Assembly (NCBI RefSeq): GCF_024259515.1
Contig: NZ_JANBWE010000002.1
Span: forward strand, 620,001 to 684,000
Length of the DNA: 64,000 nt
Reading direction: 5' to 3'
From: Salirhabdus salicampi
Lineage (GTDB): Bacteria; Bacillota; Bacilli; Bacillales; Alkalibacillaceae
Positions 1 to 9,987 of the stretch are shown here, piece after piece. The notes beneath the pieces were generated by a model, which worked only from the letters and a program-made list of their open reading frames with translations, was not told the DNA's origin and made no database searches. Positions within the stretch are counted from its first letter, which is position 1, and each line of letters starts with the position of its first letter. A program made the position numbers and the translations under genes.

Positions 1-1216
1 GGTTACGCTCACCTGCGAACTCTTTCGCTTGCAAGATCGGTTCTTTCAGTAGTTGGTTAATAATACTTTTCGTATGCTTACTCAGGACTTTTCTTTCCCG
101 ATCGGTTAAATCAGGCATCTTCCGTTCAATTGATTTCATTGTTTCCGCTTGAATGGAAAGCGCTTTTTGACGTAGAGCAGAGATAATAGGAGTAACCCCT
201 AACGTTTGTAGCCAGTCGGCAAACTCTCCTATTTCGTTTTGAATCATGGTTTCGATTTGTTGTGCTGCTTCTTGTCTCGACTCCATATTTGCATCGACTA
301 TACCACGTAAATCATCAATATCGTAAAGGAATGTACCTTCTAATTCATTAATTGCCGGATCTAAATCCCGTGGTACTGCTATATCAATCATAACTAACGG
401 GCGGCCTTTTCTCGGCTTTAAAATTTGCTTCATGTCATCTTTCATCAACATATATTGATTGGCCCCAGTCGAACTAATTAAGATATCGGCAGTTCCTAAT
501 ATGCTCGGCAGTTTATCAATGGTTGCCGCTTGTCCCTTAAATTGCATGGCCAGTTCTTCTGCTTTTTGTAAAGTACGATTTAAAACTGTAATATGCCCTA
601 CACCAGATCCACTTAAATTTTTAAGTGCTAGCTCACCCATTTTACCTGCTCCTAAAATCGCTACCTTTTTGCCTGTTAAATCACCAAAAATTTTCTTAGC
701 TAATTCAACGGCAGCATAGCTGACAGATACGGCATTTTCACCGATTTCCGTTTCGTTGTGAGCACGCTTCGCTAATGTGACGGCTTGCTTGAACAGCTGA
801 TTAAAAATCGTTCCCGTCGTACGATTTTGCTGCGCCAAAAGAAACGAATGCTTTACTTGTCCTAATATTTGTGTTTCACCAATAACCATAGAATCAAGTC
901 CGCACGATAGACGGAATAAATGATCAATCCCTTTTTCCTCTTCATAAAAAGCAACATACGAAGAAACCTCGTCTAACGTTAGCGAGAAGGTATCGGCAAT
1001 AAATTTTTTCACGTAGTAACGTCCAGTATGAAGTTGATCCACAACTGCATAAATTTCCGTTCGGTTACACGTTGAAATAATGATATTTTCAAGTATGCTT
1101 TTTTGCTGATTTAAAGAAATCATCGCTTCATCAAGCATTTCCTCAGAAAATGCTAGCTTTTCCCGGATTTCAACAGGGGCTGTCCGATAATTTACACTAA
1201 CTACGAGTATATGCAC
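1..1216 (-). CDS. hemA: Glutamyl-tRNA reductase, 3' end cut by window edge
   Basis: Reduces glutamyl-tRNA to glutamate-1-semialdehyde with NADPH, the first step of C5 haem synthesis in the cytoplasm. About 405 residues are visible and the reading frame stays open to base 1, so the C-terminus is missing. The N-terminus carries [12 protein letters not shown], and STCNRTEIY contains the expected catalytic Cys (about residue 50). A glycine-rich nucleotide-binding stretch ([14 protein letters not shown]) begins the second domain and the C-terminal dimerisation helices follow. The start is GTG at 1214-1216, preceded by a GGAAGGGG ribosome binding site; no ATG fits as well. An extended -10 (TGTTATACT, -10 hexamer 1263-1268) lies about 50 bases upstream. 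The rest of the hem operon should lie beyond the left edge. Confidence 0.95.
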   Translation of the reverse strand, partial: MHILVVSVNYRTAPVEIREKLAFSEEMLDEAMISLNQQKSILENIIISTCNRTEIYAVVDQLHTGRYYVKKFIADTFSLTLDEVSSYVAFYEEEKGIDHLFRLSCGLDSMVIGETQILGQVKHSFLLAQQNRTTGTIFNQLFKQAVTLAKRAHNETEIGENAVSVSYAAVELAKKIFGDLTGKKVAILGAGKMGELALKNLSGSGVGHITVLNRTLQKAEELAMQFKGQAATIDKLPSILGTADILISSTGANQYMLMKDDMKQILKPRKGRPLVMIDIAVPRDLDPAINELEGTFLYDIDDLRGIVDANMESRQEAAQQIETMIQNEIGEFADWLQTLGVTPIISALRQKALSIQAETMKSIERKMPDLTDRERKVLSKHTKSIINQLLKEPILQAKEFAGERN

Positions 1217-1433
1217 AACCACTCACCCCTTCCATGTCCATGTTGTCCTTTATCTATCGTACAGTATAACACGTCTATAATGCGTTATTTACTGAAACAA
1301 TGAACAATTTTTGAATATTGTGATACGATGTAATTGTCATGTTTTGTCTAATTGTTATCCTATAAAACCTTATCATATCCAACGCAACCAAGCAAGAAAT
1401 CGATATACTTTTAGAGCATTAGGAGGAATACAA

Positions 1434-1919
1434 ATGAAACAGTCAAACGGTTTTACCGGACTCTTTTTAATTGGACTAGGAATATACTTTATATTAAGGC
1501 ATAATTTTGTTCCCATTCTTGAAAACTTTTATAGTTGGCCTACTATTATAATGCTAGTTGGAATTGCATTTTTACTAAATGGATACATATATAAGAAATT
1601 TGATGACTTATTACCTGGTATTGTGATATTCGGATTAGGTGTTCATTTCCATATGCTCATTTACTCCTCTACTTGGAAAGATTTATGGGCTATGTATCTT
1701 CTTATTGTTGGCTTAGGTTTCCTCGTTCGTTACCAAAAAAGCCGTAAAGGTTTTTGGCCAGGTATATCAATGCTTGTGCTTGCCATATTAGGACTTATAT
1801 CTGCATACCGTCCTGATTGGGTACATCTCCCCCAATTGATTGCAGTCGATAACCATTTTGTCATACCCATTATTGTGATCATTGTCGGAATATATATATT
1901 ATTTATGAATAAAAAATAA
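1434..1919 (+). CDS. ysxD: YsxD-like integral membrane protein
   Basis: A 161-residue, very hydrophobic protein with about six membrane segments (roughly residues 8-23, 32-49, 56-73, 80-95, 104-120 and 139-157) joined by short basic loops, ending MNKK. The ATG at 1434 follows an AGGAGG site; the frame is open further upstream but the extra residues are not membrane-like. Its size and place between hemA and ysxC match B. subtilis ysxD, whose function I do not know. The repeated hydrophobic pattern resembles the membrane part of LiaF/DUF5668-type proteins. It is divergent from hemA and convergent with ysxC. The family name rests mainly on position and topology. Confidence 0.8.
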   Translation: MKQSNGFTGLFLIGLGIYFILRHNFVPILENFYSWPTIIMLVGIAFLLNGYIYKKFDDLLPGIVIFGLGVHFHMLIYSSTWKDLWAMYLLIVGLGFLVRYQKSRKGFWPGISMLVLAILGLISAYRPDWVHLPQLIAVDNHFVIPIIVIIVGIYILFMNKK

Positions 1920-2059
1920 CCGGGATGCTTTTGTACTTAATTTATACCATTCCTTTTCTATTACTAAACTATACACCATTTGGCATTAATCTTAGTTATG
2001 ATAAGGGTGCTTTTACTATTTCTGCTTTTGCCTTCGTTCGTTTTATCGGAGTTAAACAT

Positions 2060-2161
2060 ATGAAAAAGACTACAAACCCGAAATATTATGCAGTTTCATA
2101 CGTTATGGGATATAAAAATGACAAAGGCATACAATTTGCCGAAACAAAAAAAGAAAGCTAA
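2060..2161 (+). CDS. Possible 33-residue ORF of unknown function
   Basis: ATG at 2060 begins a 33-residue, Lys/Tyr-rich reading frame ending inside the 5' arm of the terminator at 2151-2184. A weak GGAG lies 8 bases upstream. No family is recognised and there are no membrane segments. The frame is open further upstream (to 1925), but that part does not look coding. It may simply be the 3' untranslated region of the ysxD transcript. Confidence 0.25.
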   Translation: MKKTTNPKYYAVSYVMGYKNDKGIQFAETKKES

Positions 2162-2184
2162 TCCATTTGGATTAGCTTTCTTTT
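2151..2184. terminator. Bidirectional terminator between ysxD and ysxC
   Basis: Perfect 15-bp stem (AAGAAAGCTAATCCA and its complement) with a 2-base loop and T-runs on both sides. It overlaps the ysxC stop codon and separates the converging ysxD and hem/lon-side transcripts. Confidence 0.9.
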
Positions 2185-2764
2185 ATAAGTATGATTTTAT
2201 AATACCCCAGGCCTCATCTCGCCCTTCAGACGTTTCCGCCGAAAAGGTTACAAGATGATCACCTTCTTCAATATCCAAGACTTCCCGAACTTGTTTAAGA
2301 TGCTTCGCCCGTTTTGAACGGGGTACTTTATCAAGTTTTGTTGCTACGACCATAACACGTAAATCATAATGTTTAAAAAAGTCATACATTAGCAAATCGT
2401 CTTCAGTTGGCTTATGTCGCAGGTCTACGATTAAGACAGCCAAAACTAATGGTTCTCGTTTCGAAAAATACGTCTCCATCATTTTTCCCCAGGCTGCTCT
2501 CTCTTTTTTTGATACTTTAGCATATCCGTATCCAGGTACATCTACAAAATAAAACTTCTCATTAATACGGTAAAAGTTTAATGTTTGTGTTTTTCCTGGT
2601 TTTGCTGACGTACGTGCCAGTCCTTTGCGTTGAATCATTTTATTAATAAAGGATGACTTTCCGACATTTGATCTACCTGCAAGACAAATTTCAGGTAGGC
2701 GATCGTTTGGATATTGTTCTTCCTTCACTGCACTAATAACTATTTCAGCTTGATTGACCTTCAT
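2183..2764 (-). CDS. ysxC: Ribosome biogenesis GTPase YsxC/EngB
   Basis: An essential cytoplasmic GTPase for late 50S subunit assembly. The 193-residue length is typical. The GTPase motifs are in order: G1 GRSNVGKSS (about 31-39), the switch-I stretch with TQTLNFYR, G3 [10 protein letters not shown]4 TKLDK and G5 FSA. The start is ATG at 2764, with the Shine-Dalgarno (TTGGAGG) inside the end of lonA. The two genes overlap by 20 bases, so translation is probably coupled and ysxC is the last gene of the lonA transcript. The bidirectional terminator at 2151-2184 follows at once. Confidence 0.96.
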   Translation of the reverse strand: MKVNQAEIVISAVKEEQYPNDRLPEICLAGRSNVGKSSFINKMIQRKGLARTSAKPGKTQTLNFYRINEKFYFVDVPGYGYAKVSKKERAAWGKMMETYFSKREPLVLAVLIVDLRHKPTEDDLLMYDFFKHYDLRVMVVATKLDKVPRSKRAKHLKQVREVLDIEEGDHLVTFSAETSEGRDEAWGIIKSYL

Positions 2765-5087
2765 GTTCCGGTTCCTCCAACAATGCTTCTTTTAACACTT
2801 CATCTAAGTGACGAACTTGGATAAAGGTTAAGTCTTTTCGCACGCTTTCTGGTATATCTTCTAAGTCTTTTTCATTTTCCGCTGGCATAATAATTTTCTT
2901 TAATCCAGCACGATGGGCACTTAACGATTTTTCTTTTAAGCCCCCAATAGGTAATACACGCCCTCTTAAAGTTATTTCACCTGTCATTCCAACTTCTCTA
3001 CTAACAGGTCTTCCTGTTAATGCTGATACTAACGCTGTCGCAATCGTTATTCCAGCAGAAGGACCATCTTTAGGCGTTGCTCCTTCAGGTACGTGGATAT
3101 GGATATCATTTTTGGTGTGGAAGTCAGGGTCAATATTCAGCTCTTCAGCCCGGGAACGAATGTAACTAAAAGCTGCTTGAGCCGATTCTTTCATAACGTC
3201 TCCTAATTTCCCGGTTAACGTTAAGTTTCCTTTACCAGGATAGAAAGAGACTTCAATGGCAAGGGTGTCCCCACCAGCAGATGTATATGCCAGACCGGTC
3301 GCAGTACCTACTTGGTTTTCCTCTTCAGCTTGTCCATAACGGAATTTCGGTTTCCCTAACATTTCTTCTAATTGTTTTTCCGTCACAACAACCTTTTTCT
3401 TCTCGCCAGATACAATTAGTTTTGCTGCCTTCCGATTAATGGAGGATATTTGTCTTTCGAGGTTACGGACCCCTGCTTCTCTCGTATACATCCTAATTAG
3501 TTTCAATAAAGCTTCATCTCGGATTTGTAAGTCACCTTTAGATAACCCGTTCTCTTTTAATTGCTTTGGCAACAAATGCTCCTTCGCAATATGCATTTTT
3601 TCAACTTCTGTATATCCGGCAATGGAGATAACTTCCATTCGGTCTAAAAGTGGCCCAGGAATTGTCGCTAAGTTGTTAGCAGTTGCGATAAACATTGTTT
3701 TAGATAAATCATAGTGTTCTTCAATAAAATGATCACTGAACGTACTATTTTGTTCAGGATCTAGCACTTCTAACATAGCAGAGGATGGATCCCCCCGAAA
3801 ATCGCTTGCCATTTTATCAATTTCATCTAATAGAAAGACCGGGTTAATTGTTCCTGCCTTTTTCATCCCTTGAATAATACGACCGGGCATTGCCCCTACA
3901 TATGTTCTTCTATGACCTCTAATTTCGGCTTCATCACGTACACCGCCTAATGAGGCTCTTATATATTTACGGTTAATAGCCTTTGCAATCGATTTTACAA
4001 GTGAGGTTTTCCCGACTCCTGGAGGGCCGACTAAACACAGAATTGGTCCTTTTAATGACTTTGTTAATTTTTGTACAGCTAAATATTCTAATATTCGCTC
4101 TTTTACTTTATCAAGACCGTAATGTTCTTCATTTAACGTTTCTTCTGCATGTGGAATGTCTATATTATCTTCGGTTTCTTCTGTCCAGGGAAGGGCCGCA
4201 AGCCATTCAATGTAATTTCGAATGACAGAGCTTTCCGCAGAGTTATTTGGCACTCGTTCGTAACGCTCTAACTCCCGTTGTGCTACTTTTTCAATACGTT
4301 CAGGCATATTTGCCTTTTCGATTTTTTCTTTTAATTGGGCGACTTCACCTGTTTTTCCGTCTTTGTCTCCCAACTCTTTTTGGATGGCTTTCATTTGTTC
4401 ACGCAAATAATATTCCTTTTGCGTTCTTTCCATTGACTTTTTGACACGTTGTCCAATTTTCTTTTCTAAATTCAGAACTTCTTTTTCGTTATTAATAATC
4501 CGAATGAGATGGTTCAAACGATCTTTCACATTGATAAGTTCTAATACCTTTTGCTTATCTTTCATTTTCAAAGAAAGATGGCTGGCTACAATATCGGCTA
4601 ACCTTCCCGGCTCATCAATATCTGTAACCGTTGCTAACGTCTCTTCACTAACCTTTTTCGAGACCTTTATGTACTGTTCAAATTGCTCTAGCAACGTACG
4701 CATTAGAGCCTCTTCTTCTAGTTCATCACCACGAATATTTTCTAACTGCTCCGTTTCAACGAAGAAGTAGTCTTCATTTTCAATATGGCGAACGAGTTCA
4801 GCACGATATAACCCTTCTACAAGTACTCTCATCGTACCATTTGGCAACTTTAACATTTGTTTAATATTCGCAACTGTTCCTATTTTATAAATTTCCTCTT
4901 CTGTCGGCTCATCAATTCCTACTTCTTTTTGGCATGCTAAAAATATTAAGTTATCTTCCACCATCGATTGTTCCAATGCTTTTACTGATTTATCCCTTCC
5001 TACGTCTAAATGTAAAACCATAGAAGGGTATACAATTAATCCACGCAAAGGCAGGAGGGGAAGTTGCTTCGTTGTTTCTTCAGCCAT
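2745..5087 (-). CDS. lonA: ATP-dependent Lon protease LonA
   Basis: A cytoplasmic AAA+ serine protease that degrades misfolded and regulatory proteins. 780 residues: N-terminal LAN substrate-binding domain (about 1-200), coiled-coil linker, AAA+ module with Walker [10 protein letters not shown] and Walker [10 protein letters not shown], and a C-terminal protease domain with the catalytic Ser in PKDGPSAG and the partner Lys in [14 protein letters not shown]. The start is the ATG at 5087, directly behind a GGAGGTG site; the open frame runs 10 codons further up without a better signal. A sigma-A-like promoter and a dyad overlapping its -35 lie upstream. lonB is the preceding gene, 84 bases away; ysxC overlaps the 3' end. 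Confidence 0.97.
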   Translation of the reverse strand: MAEETTKQLPLLPLRGLIVYPSMVLHLDVGRDKSVKALEQSMVEDNLIFLACQKEVGIDEPTEEEIYKIGTVANIKQMLKLPNGTMRVLVEGLYRAELVRHIENEDYFFVETEQLENIRGDELEEEALMRTLLEQFEQYIKVSKKVSEETLATVTDIDEPGRLADIVASHLSLKMKDKQKVLELINVKDRLNHLIRIINNEKEVLNLEKKIGQRVKKSMERTQKEYYLREQMKAIQKELGDKDGKTGEVAQLKEKIEKANMPERIEKVAQRELERYERVPNNSAESSVIRNYIEWLAALPWTEETEDNIDIPHAEETLNEEHYGLDKVKERILEYLAVQKLTKSLKGPILCLVGPPGVGKTSLVKSIAKAINRKYIRASLGGVRDEAEIRGHRRTYVGAMPGRIIQGMKKAGTINPVFLLDEIDKMASDFRGDPSSAMLEVLDPEQNSTFSDHFIEEHYDLSKTMFIATANNLATIPGPLLDRMEVISIAGYTEVEKMHIAKEHLLPKQLKENGLSKGDLQIRDEALLKLIRMYTREAGVRNLERQISSINRKAAKLIVSGEKKKVVVTEKQLEEMLGKPKFRYGQAEEENQVGTATGLAYTSAGGDTLAIEVSFYPGKGNLTLTGKLGDVMKESAQAAFSYIRSRAEELNIDPDFHTKNDIHIHVPEGATPKDGPSAGITIATALVSALTGRPVSREVGMTGEITLRGRVLPIGGLKEKSLSAHRAGLKKIIMPAENEKDLEDIPESVRKDLTFIQVRHLDEVLKEALLEEPEHEGQSS

Positions 5088-5128
5088 TATCTCGACACCT
5101 CCGTCACTAACTACCAATTTGTATTACC

Positions 5129-5162
5129 ATCATAATGTAAAACCGATTCGTTTGTAAACGAA
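5129..5162 (-). promoter_or_regulatory. lonA promoter with overlapping inverted repeat
   Basis: Minus-strand -35 TTTACA (5153-5158) and -10 TATGAT (5129-5134) are 18 bases apart. The -35 lies inside a dyad at 5147-5162 made of two 7-base arms, TTCGTTT and AAACGAA, separated by two bases. The position suits a repressor operator. The arms are not the CtsR heptad repeat nor a GAAC-N4-GTTC LexA box, so the regulator is unknown. Confidence 0.5.
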
Positions 5163-5171
5163 AGTACCTTA

Positions 5172-6839
5172 TCACATCGTTTTTCGCTGAGGAACCGGGT
5201 AACTACTTGTTTGTTTTTGATTAACACTTTCATTCATGAGCAACGCTTCATGTAATACTTCATCAACATGTTCAACAGTTTGAATCTCAATTCCTTTTAT
5301 ATCTTCTAAAATGGCTTGCTTATTCTCATGTGGAATAAATACCTTTTTAGCCCCAGCTCTCTTTGCCGCCTTTACTTTTGGCACAATACCGCCTACCGGT
5401 TTCACTTTTCCATGTATACTAATTTCTCCAGTCATCGCTACATTATGCTTAACCGGAATCTTATTTACAGCGGAAAATATTCCGACTGCCATCGCAACAC
5501 CTGCGGATGGCCCGTCTACTGGAATGCCTCCAGGAAAATTGACATGCAAGTGATATTGATGAACAGGAACACCCATAGCCTTCAACATCGTAATAACATT
5601 TTGTACGGAATGTGTAGCCATGCTCTTTCGACGTATTGTTTTCCCTTTTTGATTAAACTCTTCTTCATCTACTATACCAGTGATCGTAAACTGACCTTCC
5701 TCAGTAGATGGGAGTGCTGTTACTTCAATCTCCAGTAACGAACCAGCATTGGGTCCGAACACTGCTAATCCGTTCACAACACCTACTTGATCCTCTTGCT
5801 CAATTTTCTTTTCAAGCTTTGGCACTAATTGACTGGATTGTGCTACCCATTCCACGTCTGCAACCTCTATCGTTTTTTTATTTTGTTTTTTCACTATACC
5901 GACACATATTTGAATCATGTTGACAACTTCACGGCCATTTCTTGCATATGTAGCTATTAAAGATAGTGCATTATCTTCAATACTTACTTTTACTTTCTCG
6001 GCAGCTCTTTTGGCAACGTTCTTAATGTGACTGTTGTCAAGCTCCTTAAAAAACACTTCCAGACAGCGGGATCTAATTGCTGGAGGGATTTCATCAGGGC
6101 TCCGTGTTGTTGCACCTATTAAACGAAAATCGGCTGGTAAACCGTACTTAAAAATCTCATGAATGTGAGAAGGTATTTTCTCATTTTCTTCACTGTAATA
6201 GGCACTTTCAAAAAACACTTTACGGTCTTCCAACACTTTTAACAGTTTGTTCATCTGTAACGGATGAAGCTCTCCAATTTCATCTAAAAATAACACGCCA
6301 CCGTGAGCATTGGAAACAGCACCTTTTTTAGGCTGTGGGATACCAGCCTGCCCCATGGCACCTGCACCTTGGTATATCGGGTCATGGACAGATCCAATTA
6401 ACGGGTCAGCAATACTTCTTTCGTCAAAGCGAGCTGTTGTTGCATCCACCTCGATAAATTTCGCGTCACGTTTGAACGGTGTTTCTGCTTGCTTTTTCGC
6501 TTCTTCCAATACAAGACGGGCAGCAGCCGTTTTTCCAACACCTGGTGGCCCATATATAATGACGTGCTGTGGGTTTGAGCTACATAACGCAGCACGCAAC
6601 GATTCAATACCATCTTCTTGTCCAATAACATCTGTCATATTTTTTGGTCTGACCATCTCAGAGAGGGGTTCTGTCAATGAAATAGAACGCATTTTTCTCA
6701 ATTCTTCAAGCTCTTTTTGCGACTCTTTTTCAATGGTAACTTTATTCGATCTATTATTACGTAACATATTCCAAAAATATAGTCCAACAACGATTCCTAC
6801 AATCAATTGGATAAAAATTGCAATGCCCATAAAATTCAT
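5172..6839 (-). CDS. lonB: Forespore Lon-like protease LonB
   Basis: A membrane-anchored Lon paralogue; in B. subtilis it is a sporulation protein made under sigma-F. 555 residues: an N-terminal membrane segment (about 3-24) replaces the LAN domain of LonA. An AAA+ module follows with [12 protein letters not shown] and FLDEIGELHP, then a Lon protease domain with the catalytic Ser in PVDGPSAG and the Lys in GGIVPKVKAAKRAG. The C-terminal tail (Q/K/S/P-rich) looks disordered. ATG 6839 has a GGGAGG site. A sigma-F/G-type promoter sits 36 bases upstream and a terminator separates it from clpX, so it can be expressed alone. Confidence 0.95.
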   Translation of the reverse strand: MNFMGIAIFIQLIVGIVVGLYFWNMLRNNRSNKVTIEKESQKELEELRKMRSISLTEPLSEMVRPKNMTDVIGQEDGIESLRAALCSSNPQHVIIYGPPGVGKTAAARLVLEEAKKQAETPFKRDAKFIEVDATTARFDERSIADPLIGSVHDPIYQGAGAMGQAGIPQPKKGAVSNAHGGVLFLDEIGELHPLQMNKLLKVLEDRKVFFESAYYSEENEKIPSHIHEIFKYGLPADFRLIGATTRSPDEIPPAIRSRCLEVFFKELDNSHIKNVAKRAAEKVKVSIEDNALSLIATYARNGREVVNMIQICVGIVKKQNKKTIEVADVEWVAQSSQLVPKLEKKIEQEDQVGVVNGLAVFGPNAGSLLEIEVTALPSTEEGQFTITGIVDEEEFNQKGKTIRRKSMATHSVQNVITMLKAMGVPVHQYHLHVNFPGGIPVDGPSAGVAMAVGIFSAVNKIPVKHNVAMTGEISIHGKVKPVGGIVPKVKAAKRAGAKKVFIPHENKQAILEDIKGIEIQTVEHVDEVLHEALLMNESVNQKQTSSYPVPQRKTM

Positions 6840-6874
6840 GTTTACATTTCCTCCCGTTATTTTGCGTTATCCTT

Positions 6875-6904
6875 TATTATCACCGAATTTAAATCGGATT
6901 AAAC
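6875..6904 (-). promoter_or_regulatory. Sigma-F/sigma-G-type promoter of lonB
   Basis: The minus strand reads GTTTA (6900-6904), 15 bases, then GGTGATAATA (6875-6884). This fits the forespore consensus GYWTA / GGnRAnAnTR at every specified position. The start site would be near 6868, giving a short leader to the ATG at 6839. It agrees with the known sigma-F control of B. subtilis lonB. Confidence 0.75.
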
Positions 6905-6924
6905 GCAATTTTACGGAGAGGATA

Positions 6925-6960
6925 GAGAAACCCCCGTAACAATTTTCATCGTTACGGGGG
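6925..6960 (-). terminator. clpX terminator
   Basis: Ten-base perfect arms (6931-6940 and 6951-6960, CCCCCGTAAC and its complement) around a 10-base loop, followed on the minus strand by TTTCTCT. It ends the clpX transcript just before the lonB promoter. Confidence 0.85.
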
Positions 6961-6967
6961 TTATAAA

Positions 6968-8248
6968 TTAAGCACTTTCCTTAGGCGATTGTTGGTCTTC
7001 TTCTATCACTGTACCATCGTTCATAACTAACTTCGGACGTGTGTTTTCTTTTACAACGGTTTCCTTCGTAATTACACATTTTTCAATGTCATCACGGGAA
7101 GGAATGTCGAACATTACGTCTAACATGATGCCTTCAATAATGGAACGTAGGCCACGGGCACCCGTTTTCCGTTCAATCGCTTTTTTCGCAATTTCCATTA
7201 GTGCTTCTTCTTCAAACTCTAATTCAACATCATCGATTTCAAATAATTTTTCATATTGCTTCACGAGAGCATTTTTTGGTTTCGTTAGTATATCCACTAG
7301 AGCATCTTCATCTAACGGCTCTAAACTTCCGATTACCGGAAGACGACCGATAAATTCTGGAATTAAGCCGAAACGGAGTAAATCCTCAGGAAGAACTTTC
7401 GAAAGCAATTCTGCTTTATCCATCTCTTCTGCTGCGCTATCAGCACCAAAACCAATTACTCGCTTACCTAAACGGCGCTTAATAATCTGTTCAATACCAT
7501 CGAACGCGCCACCACAGATAAAGAGGATATTCGTTGTATCAATTTGAATAAATTCTTGATGAGGATGTTTACGTCCACCTTGTGGAGGTACACTTGCAAC
7601 AGTTCCTTCAAGAATTTTCAAAAGTGCCTGCTGAACACCTTCTCCTGACACATCTCTTGTGATAGATGGATTTTCAGACTTACGAGCAACTTTATCAATT
7701 TCATCAATGTAGATAATCCCTTTTTCCGCTTTTTCTACATCGTAATCCGCTGCTTGAATAAGCTTAAGTAAAATGTTTTCAACATCCTCACCAACGTATC
7801 CTGCTTCAGTTAAGGATGTAGCATCTGCGATGGCAAACGGAACATTTAAGATACGGGCTAATGTTTGTGCTAGTAAGGTTTTACCACTACCTGTCGGCCC
7901 CATAAGTACAATATTACTTTTAGAAAGTTCGACTTCATCGTTATTTTTCGAGCTAGTGTTAATACGTTTATAATGATTGTAAACGGCTACTGATAAAGAA
8001 CGTTTTGCCTTTTCTTGGCCAATTACATAGTCATTTAAAATATCATATATTTCTTTCGGTTTTGGTACTTCTTTGAATTCAACTTCTTCTTCAGTACCCA
8101 GCTCCTCGTCAACGATTTCAGTACAAAGCTCAATACATTCATCGCAAATATATACTCCAGGACCCGCTACAAGCTTACGTACTTGCTCTTGAGTCTTCCC
8201 ACAAAAAGAACATTTCAATTGTCCTTTTTCATCGTTAAATTTAAACAT
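6968..8248 (-). CDS. clpX: ClpXP unfoldase subunit ClpX
   Basis: A cytoplasmic AAA+ unfoldase that feeds substrates to ClpP. 426 residues: N-terminal zinc-binding domain (CSFCGK and CDECIELC, about 13-41), AAA+ domain with Walker A GPTGSGKT (about 117-124), Walker [10 protein letters not shown], the pore loop GYVGEDVE, the ClpP-contacting IGF loop (VIGFGAD), and a C-terminal small domain with TGARGLRS. The acidic C-terminal tail ends in an Ala. ATG 8248 has an AGGTGA site. It is transcribed alone between an extended -10 promoter and its own terminator; tig is upstream with its own promoter and terminator. Confidence 0.97.
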   Translation of the reverse strand: MFKFNDEKGQLKCSFCGKTQEQVRKLVAGPGVYICDECIELCTEIVDEELGTEEEVEFKEVPKPKEIYDILNDYVIGQEKAKRSLSVAVYNHYKRINTSSKNNDEVELSKSNIVLMGPTGSGKTLLAQTLARILNVPFAIADATSLTEAGYVGEDVENILLKLIQAADYDVEKAEKGIIYIDEIDKVARKSENPSITRDVSGEGVQQALLKILEGTVASVPPQGGRKHPHQEFIQIDTTNILFICGGAFDGIEQIIKRRLGKRVIGFGADSAAEEMDKAELLSKVLPEDLLRFGLIPEFIGRLPVIGSLEPLDEDALVDILTKPKNALVKQYEKLFEIDDVELEFEEEALMEIAKKAIERKTGARGLRSIIEGIMLDVMFDIPSRDDIEKCVITKETVVKENTRPKLVMNDGTVIEEDQQSPKESA

Positions 8249-8558
8249 TCAATCACCTCATAAAAAATATCGTCTCTATATATTGTTGCGAACTAAAAAC
8301 TTTATTCTTTAGCTCATCATATCAAATATAAGTTATCCATGAAAGTAAATCCCTTTATCAATTGTTCATTCTACATAATAATATGGTTACATTATGTACG
8401 TCCTTTCATAATAAGTCAATGAGAATACCTTCAGGAATATGTATGCGTTCTCAATGAGGTCTAATTTTTATTGTCTGAAAAAAATTACGTAGTATACAAG
8501 TGATATTATGATAAAACAAGGCACGATATACTCGCGCCTTGTTTTTTTATCATTTTAT
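8249..8558 (-). other. clpX-tig intergenic region: clpX promoter and a weak hairpin
   Basis: 310 bases without a gene. On the minus strand an extended -10, TGaTATGAT (hexamer 8316-8321), is the likely clpX start signal; it has only a poor -35. An imperfect inverted repeat (TGAGAATAC at 8420-8428 with GTATGCGTTCTCA at 8441-8453) lies further upstream. The tig terminator occupies 8512-8546. No other coding frame was seen. Confidence 0.6.
8512..8546 (-). terminator. tig terminator
   Basis: Stem of ten pairs (one G-U on the minus-strand RNA) between 8516-8525 and 8533-8542 with a 7-base loop, then TTTTAT on the minus strand, directly after the tig stop codon. Confidence 0.8.
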
Positions 8559-9845
8559 TTATGCCGATTTACTTTCATTTACAAGTACGTCAATTGCTTT
8601 ACGTACCTTTAGATCCTCTTTAAGTGCATCTGTGTTTCCACCAAGCATTTGCTTAATTTGCGCAACTTCTGCTTGATACATTTCAGCCATTTTTTCTAAT
8701 TCTGCTTCAACATCTTCATCTGTTACTTCAATGTTTTCTGCATTCGCAATCGCTTCTAACGTTAAGTTTGTACGTACGCGCTTTTCAGCATCTTCTTTCA
8801 TTTGACCTTTTAATGCTTCCTCATCTTGACCAGAGAACTGGAAGTAAGTTTGGAGGTCCATACCTTGCATCTGCAAGCGTTGTTCAAATTCTTGCATCAT
8901 ACGATCTAGCTCAGTATTTACCATTGCCTCAGGAATATCTACTTCAGCATTTTCAGTAGCTTGGCTAATTAGTGCTTCACGCTTTTGTGTATCTGCTTCA
9001 TTTTTCTTTTGCTCTTCAAGACGTTCTCTTGTCTTTGCTTTCAGTTCGTCTAACGTTTCCACATTTTCATCGATATCTTTTGCAAGTTCATCATCTAATT
9101 CTGGTACTTCTTTTGTTTTAATTTCATGAATTTTGACGTTAAATGTCGCTTCTTTGCCTGCGAACTGTTCTGCCTGGTAATCTTCAGGGAATGTAACTTT
9201 AATTTCTGCTTCTTCCCCTGCTTCCTTACCTACTAGCTGTTCTTCAAATCCAGGAATAAATTGACCTGATCCGATTTCCAGGGAATGGTTTTCACCTTTT
9301 CCACCTTCAAAAGCTTCTCCGTCCATAAATCCTTCGAAATCAATAACAACTGTGTCGCCTTCTTCAACTTTACCTTCTTCTTTTACAACGAGTTCAGCGT
9401 GTCGTTCTTGCTGTTGCTTTAACTCATTCTCAACGTCTTCGTCTGTTACTTCAGTATTCACGTCTTCAACTTCAAGGCCTTTATATTCACCTAATTTTAC
9501 TTCAGGCTTAACCGTAACTTTAGCCGTGAAGATTAAGTTTTTCCCTTTTTCCACTTGCTCGACGTCCACTTCTGGACGATCAACAGGCTCAATACCTGCT
9601 TCATCTACTGCTTTTGTGTACGCCTCTGGCAGGATAATATCCAATGCGTCTTGATAAAGTGATTCAACACCGAAACGCTTCTCAAATAACCCACGTGGCA
9701 TTTTCCCCTTACGGAAGCCAGGTACTTGCACCTGTTTTACAACCTTTTTAAATGCTTTATCAAGAGCACTATTAAATTCTTCTGCGTCTACTTCTACTGT
9801 AAGTACGCCTTCGTTACCTTCTAATTTTTCCCATTTTGTTGACAT
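8559..9845 (-). CDS. tig: Trigger factor (ribosome-associated chaperone and prolyl isomerase)
   Basis: Binds the ribosomal exit tunnel and shields nascent chains. 428 residues: N-terminal ribosome-binding domain with the signature GFRKGKMPR (about 43-51), FKBP-type PPIase domain (about 160-245; [20 protein letters not shown]), and a long helical C-terminal cradle. It is strongly acidic, rich in Glu and Lys, as usual for the family. ATG 9845 has a GGAGGG site. It has its own strong extended -10 promoter and terminator. The ysoA-tig-clpX order matches B. subtilis. Confidence 0.97.
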   Translation of the reverse strand: MSTKWEKLEGNEGVLTVEVDAEEFNSALDKAFKKVVKQVQVPGFRKGKMPRGLFEKRFGVESLYQDALDIILPEAYTKAVDEAGIEPVDRPEVDVEQVEKGKNLIFTAKVTVKPEVKLGEYKGLEVEDVNTEVTDEDVENELKQQQERHAELVVKEEGKVEEGDTVVIDFEGFMDGEAFEGGKGENHSLEIGSGQFIPGFEEQLVGKEAGEEAEIKVTFPEDYQAEQFAGKEATFNVKIHEIKTKEVPELDDELAKDIDENVETLDELKAKTRERLEEQKKNEADTQKREALISQATENAEVDIPEAMVNTELDRMMQEFEQRLQMQGMDLQTYFQFSGQDEEALKGQMKEDAEKRVRTNLTLEAIANAENIEVTDEDVEAELEKMAEMYQAEVAQIKQMLGGNTDALKEDLKVRKAIDVLVNESKSA

Positions 9846-9938
9846 TCTATTTTTCCCTCCAACATCTATTATTCAATATTGCTATTCGCTATTCTTCGCT
9901 TATGATATGAATGCGGGCACGCATAATCAAACTACTAT

Positions 9939-9966
9939 ATTATAACATAATGAAAAAACCTTTCAA
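9939..9966 (-). promoter_or_regulatory. Sigma-A promoter of tig
   Basis: Minus strand TTGAAA (9961-9966), 16 bases, TATAAT (9939-9944) with an extended TGT in front of the -10. It lies between ysoA and tig, about 95 bases before the tig start. Confidence 0.75.
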
Positions 9967-9987
9967 TAATCATCTACTATGTATAGA

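Noticed and set aside
6310-6939. 209-codon open frame on the plus strand opposite lonB
   Set aside because: It is antisense to the conserved AAA+ region of lonB, has a low-complexity Ser/Pro-type composition and no ribosome binding site.
7041-7547. 168-codon plus-strand open frame opposite clpX
   Set aside because: Ser-rich shadow of the clpX codons; no start signal and no recognisable family.
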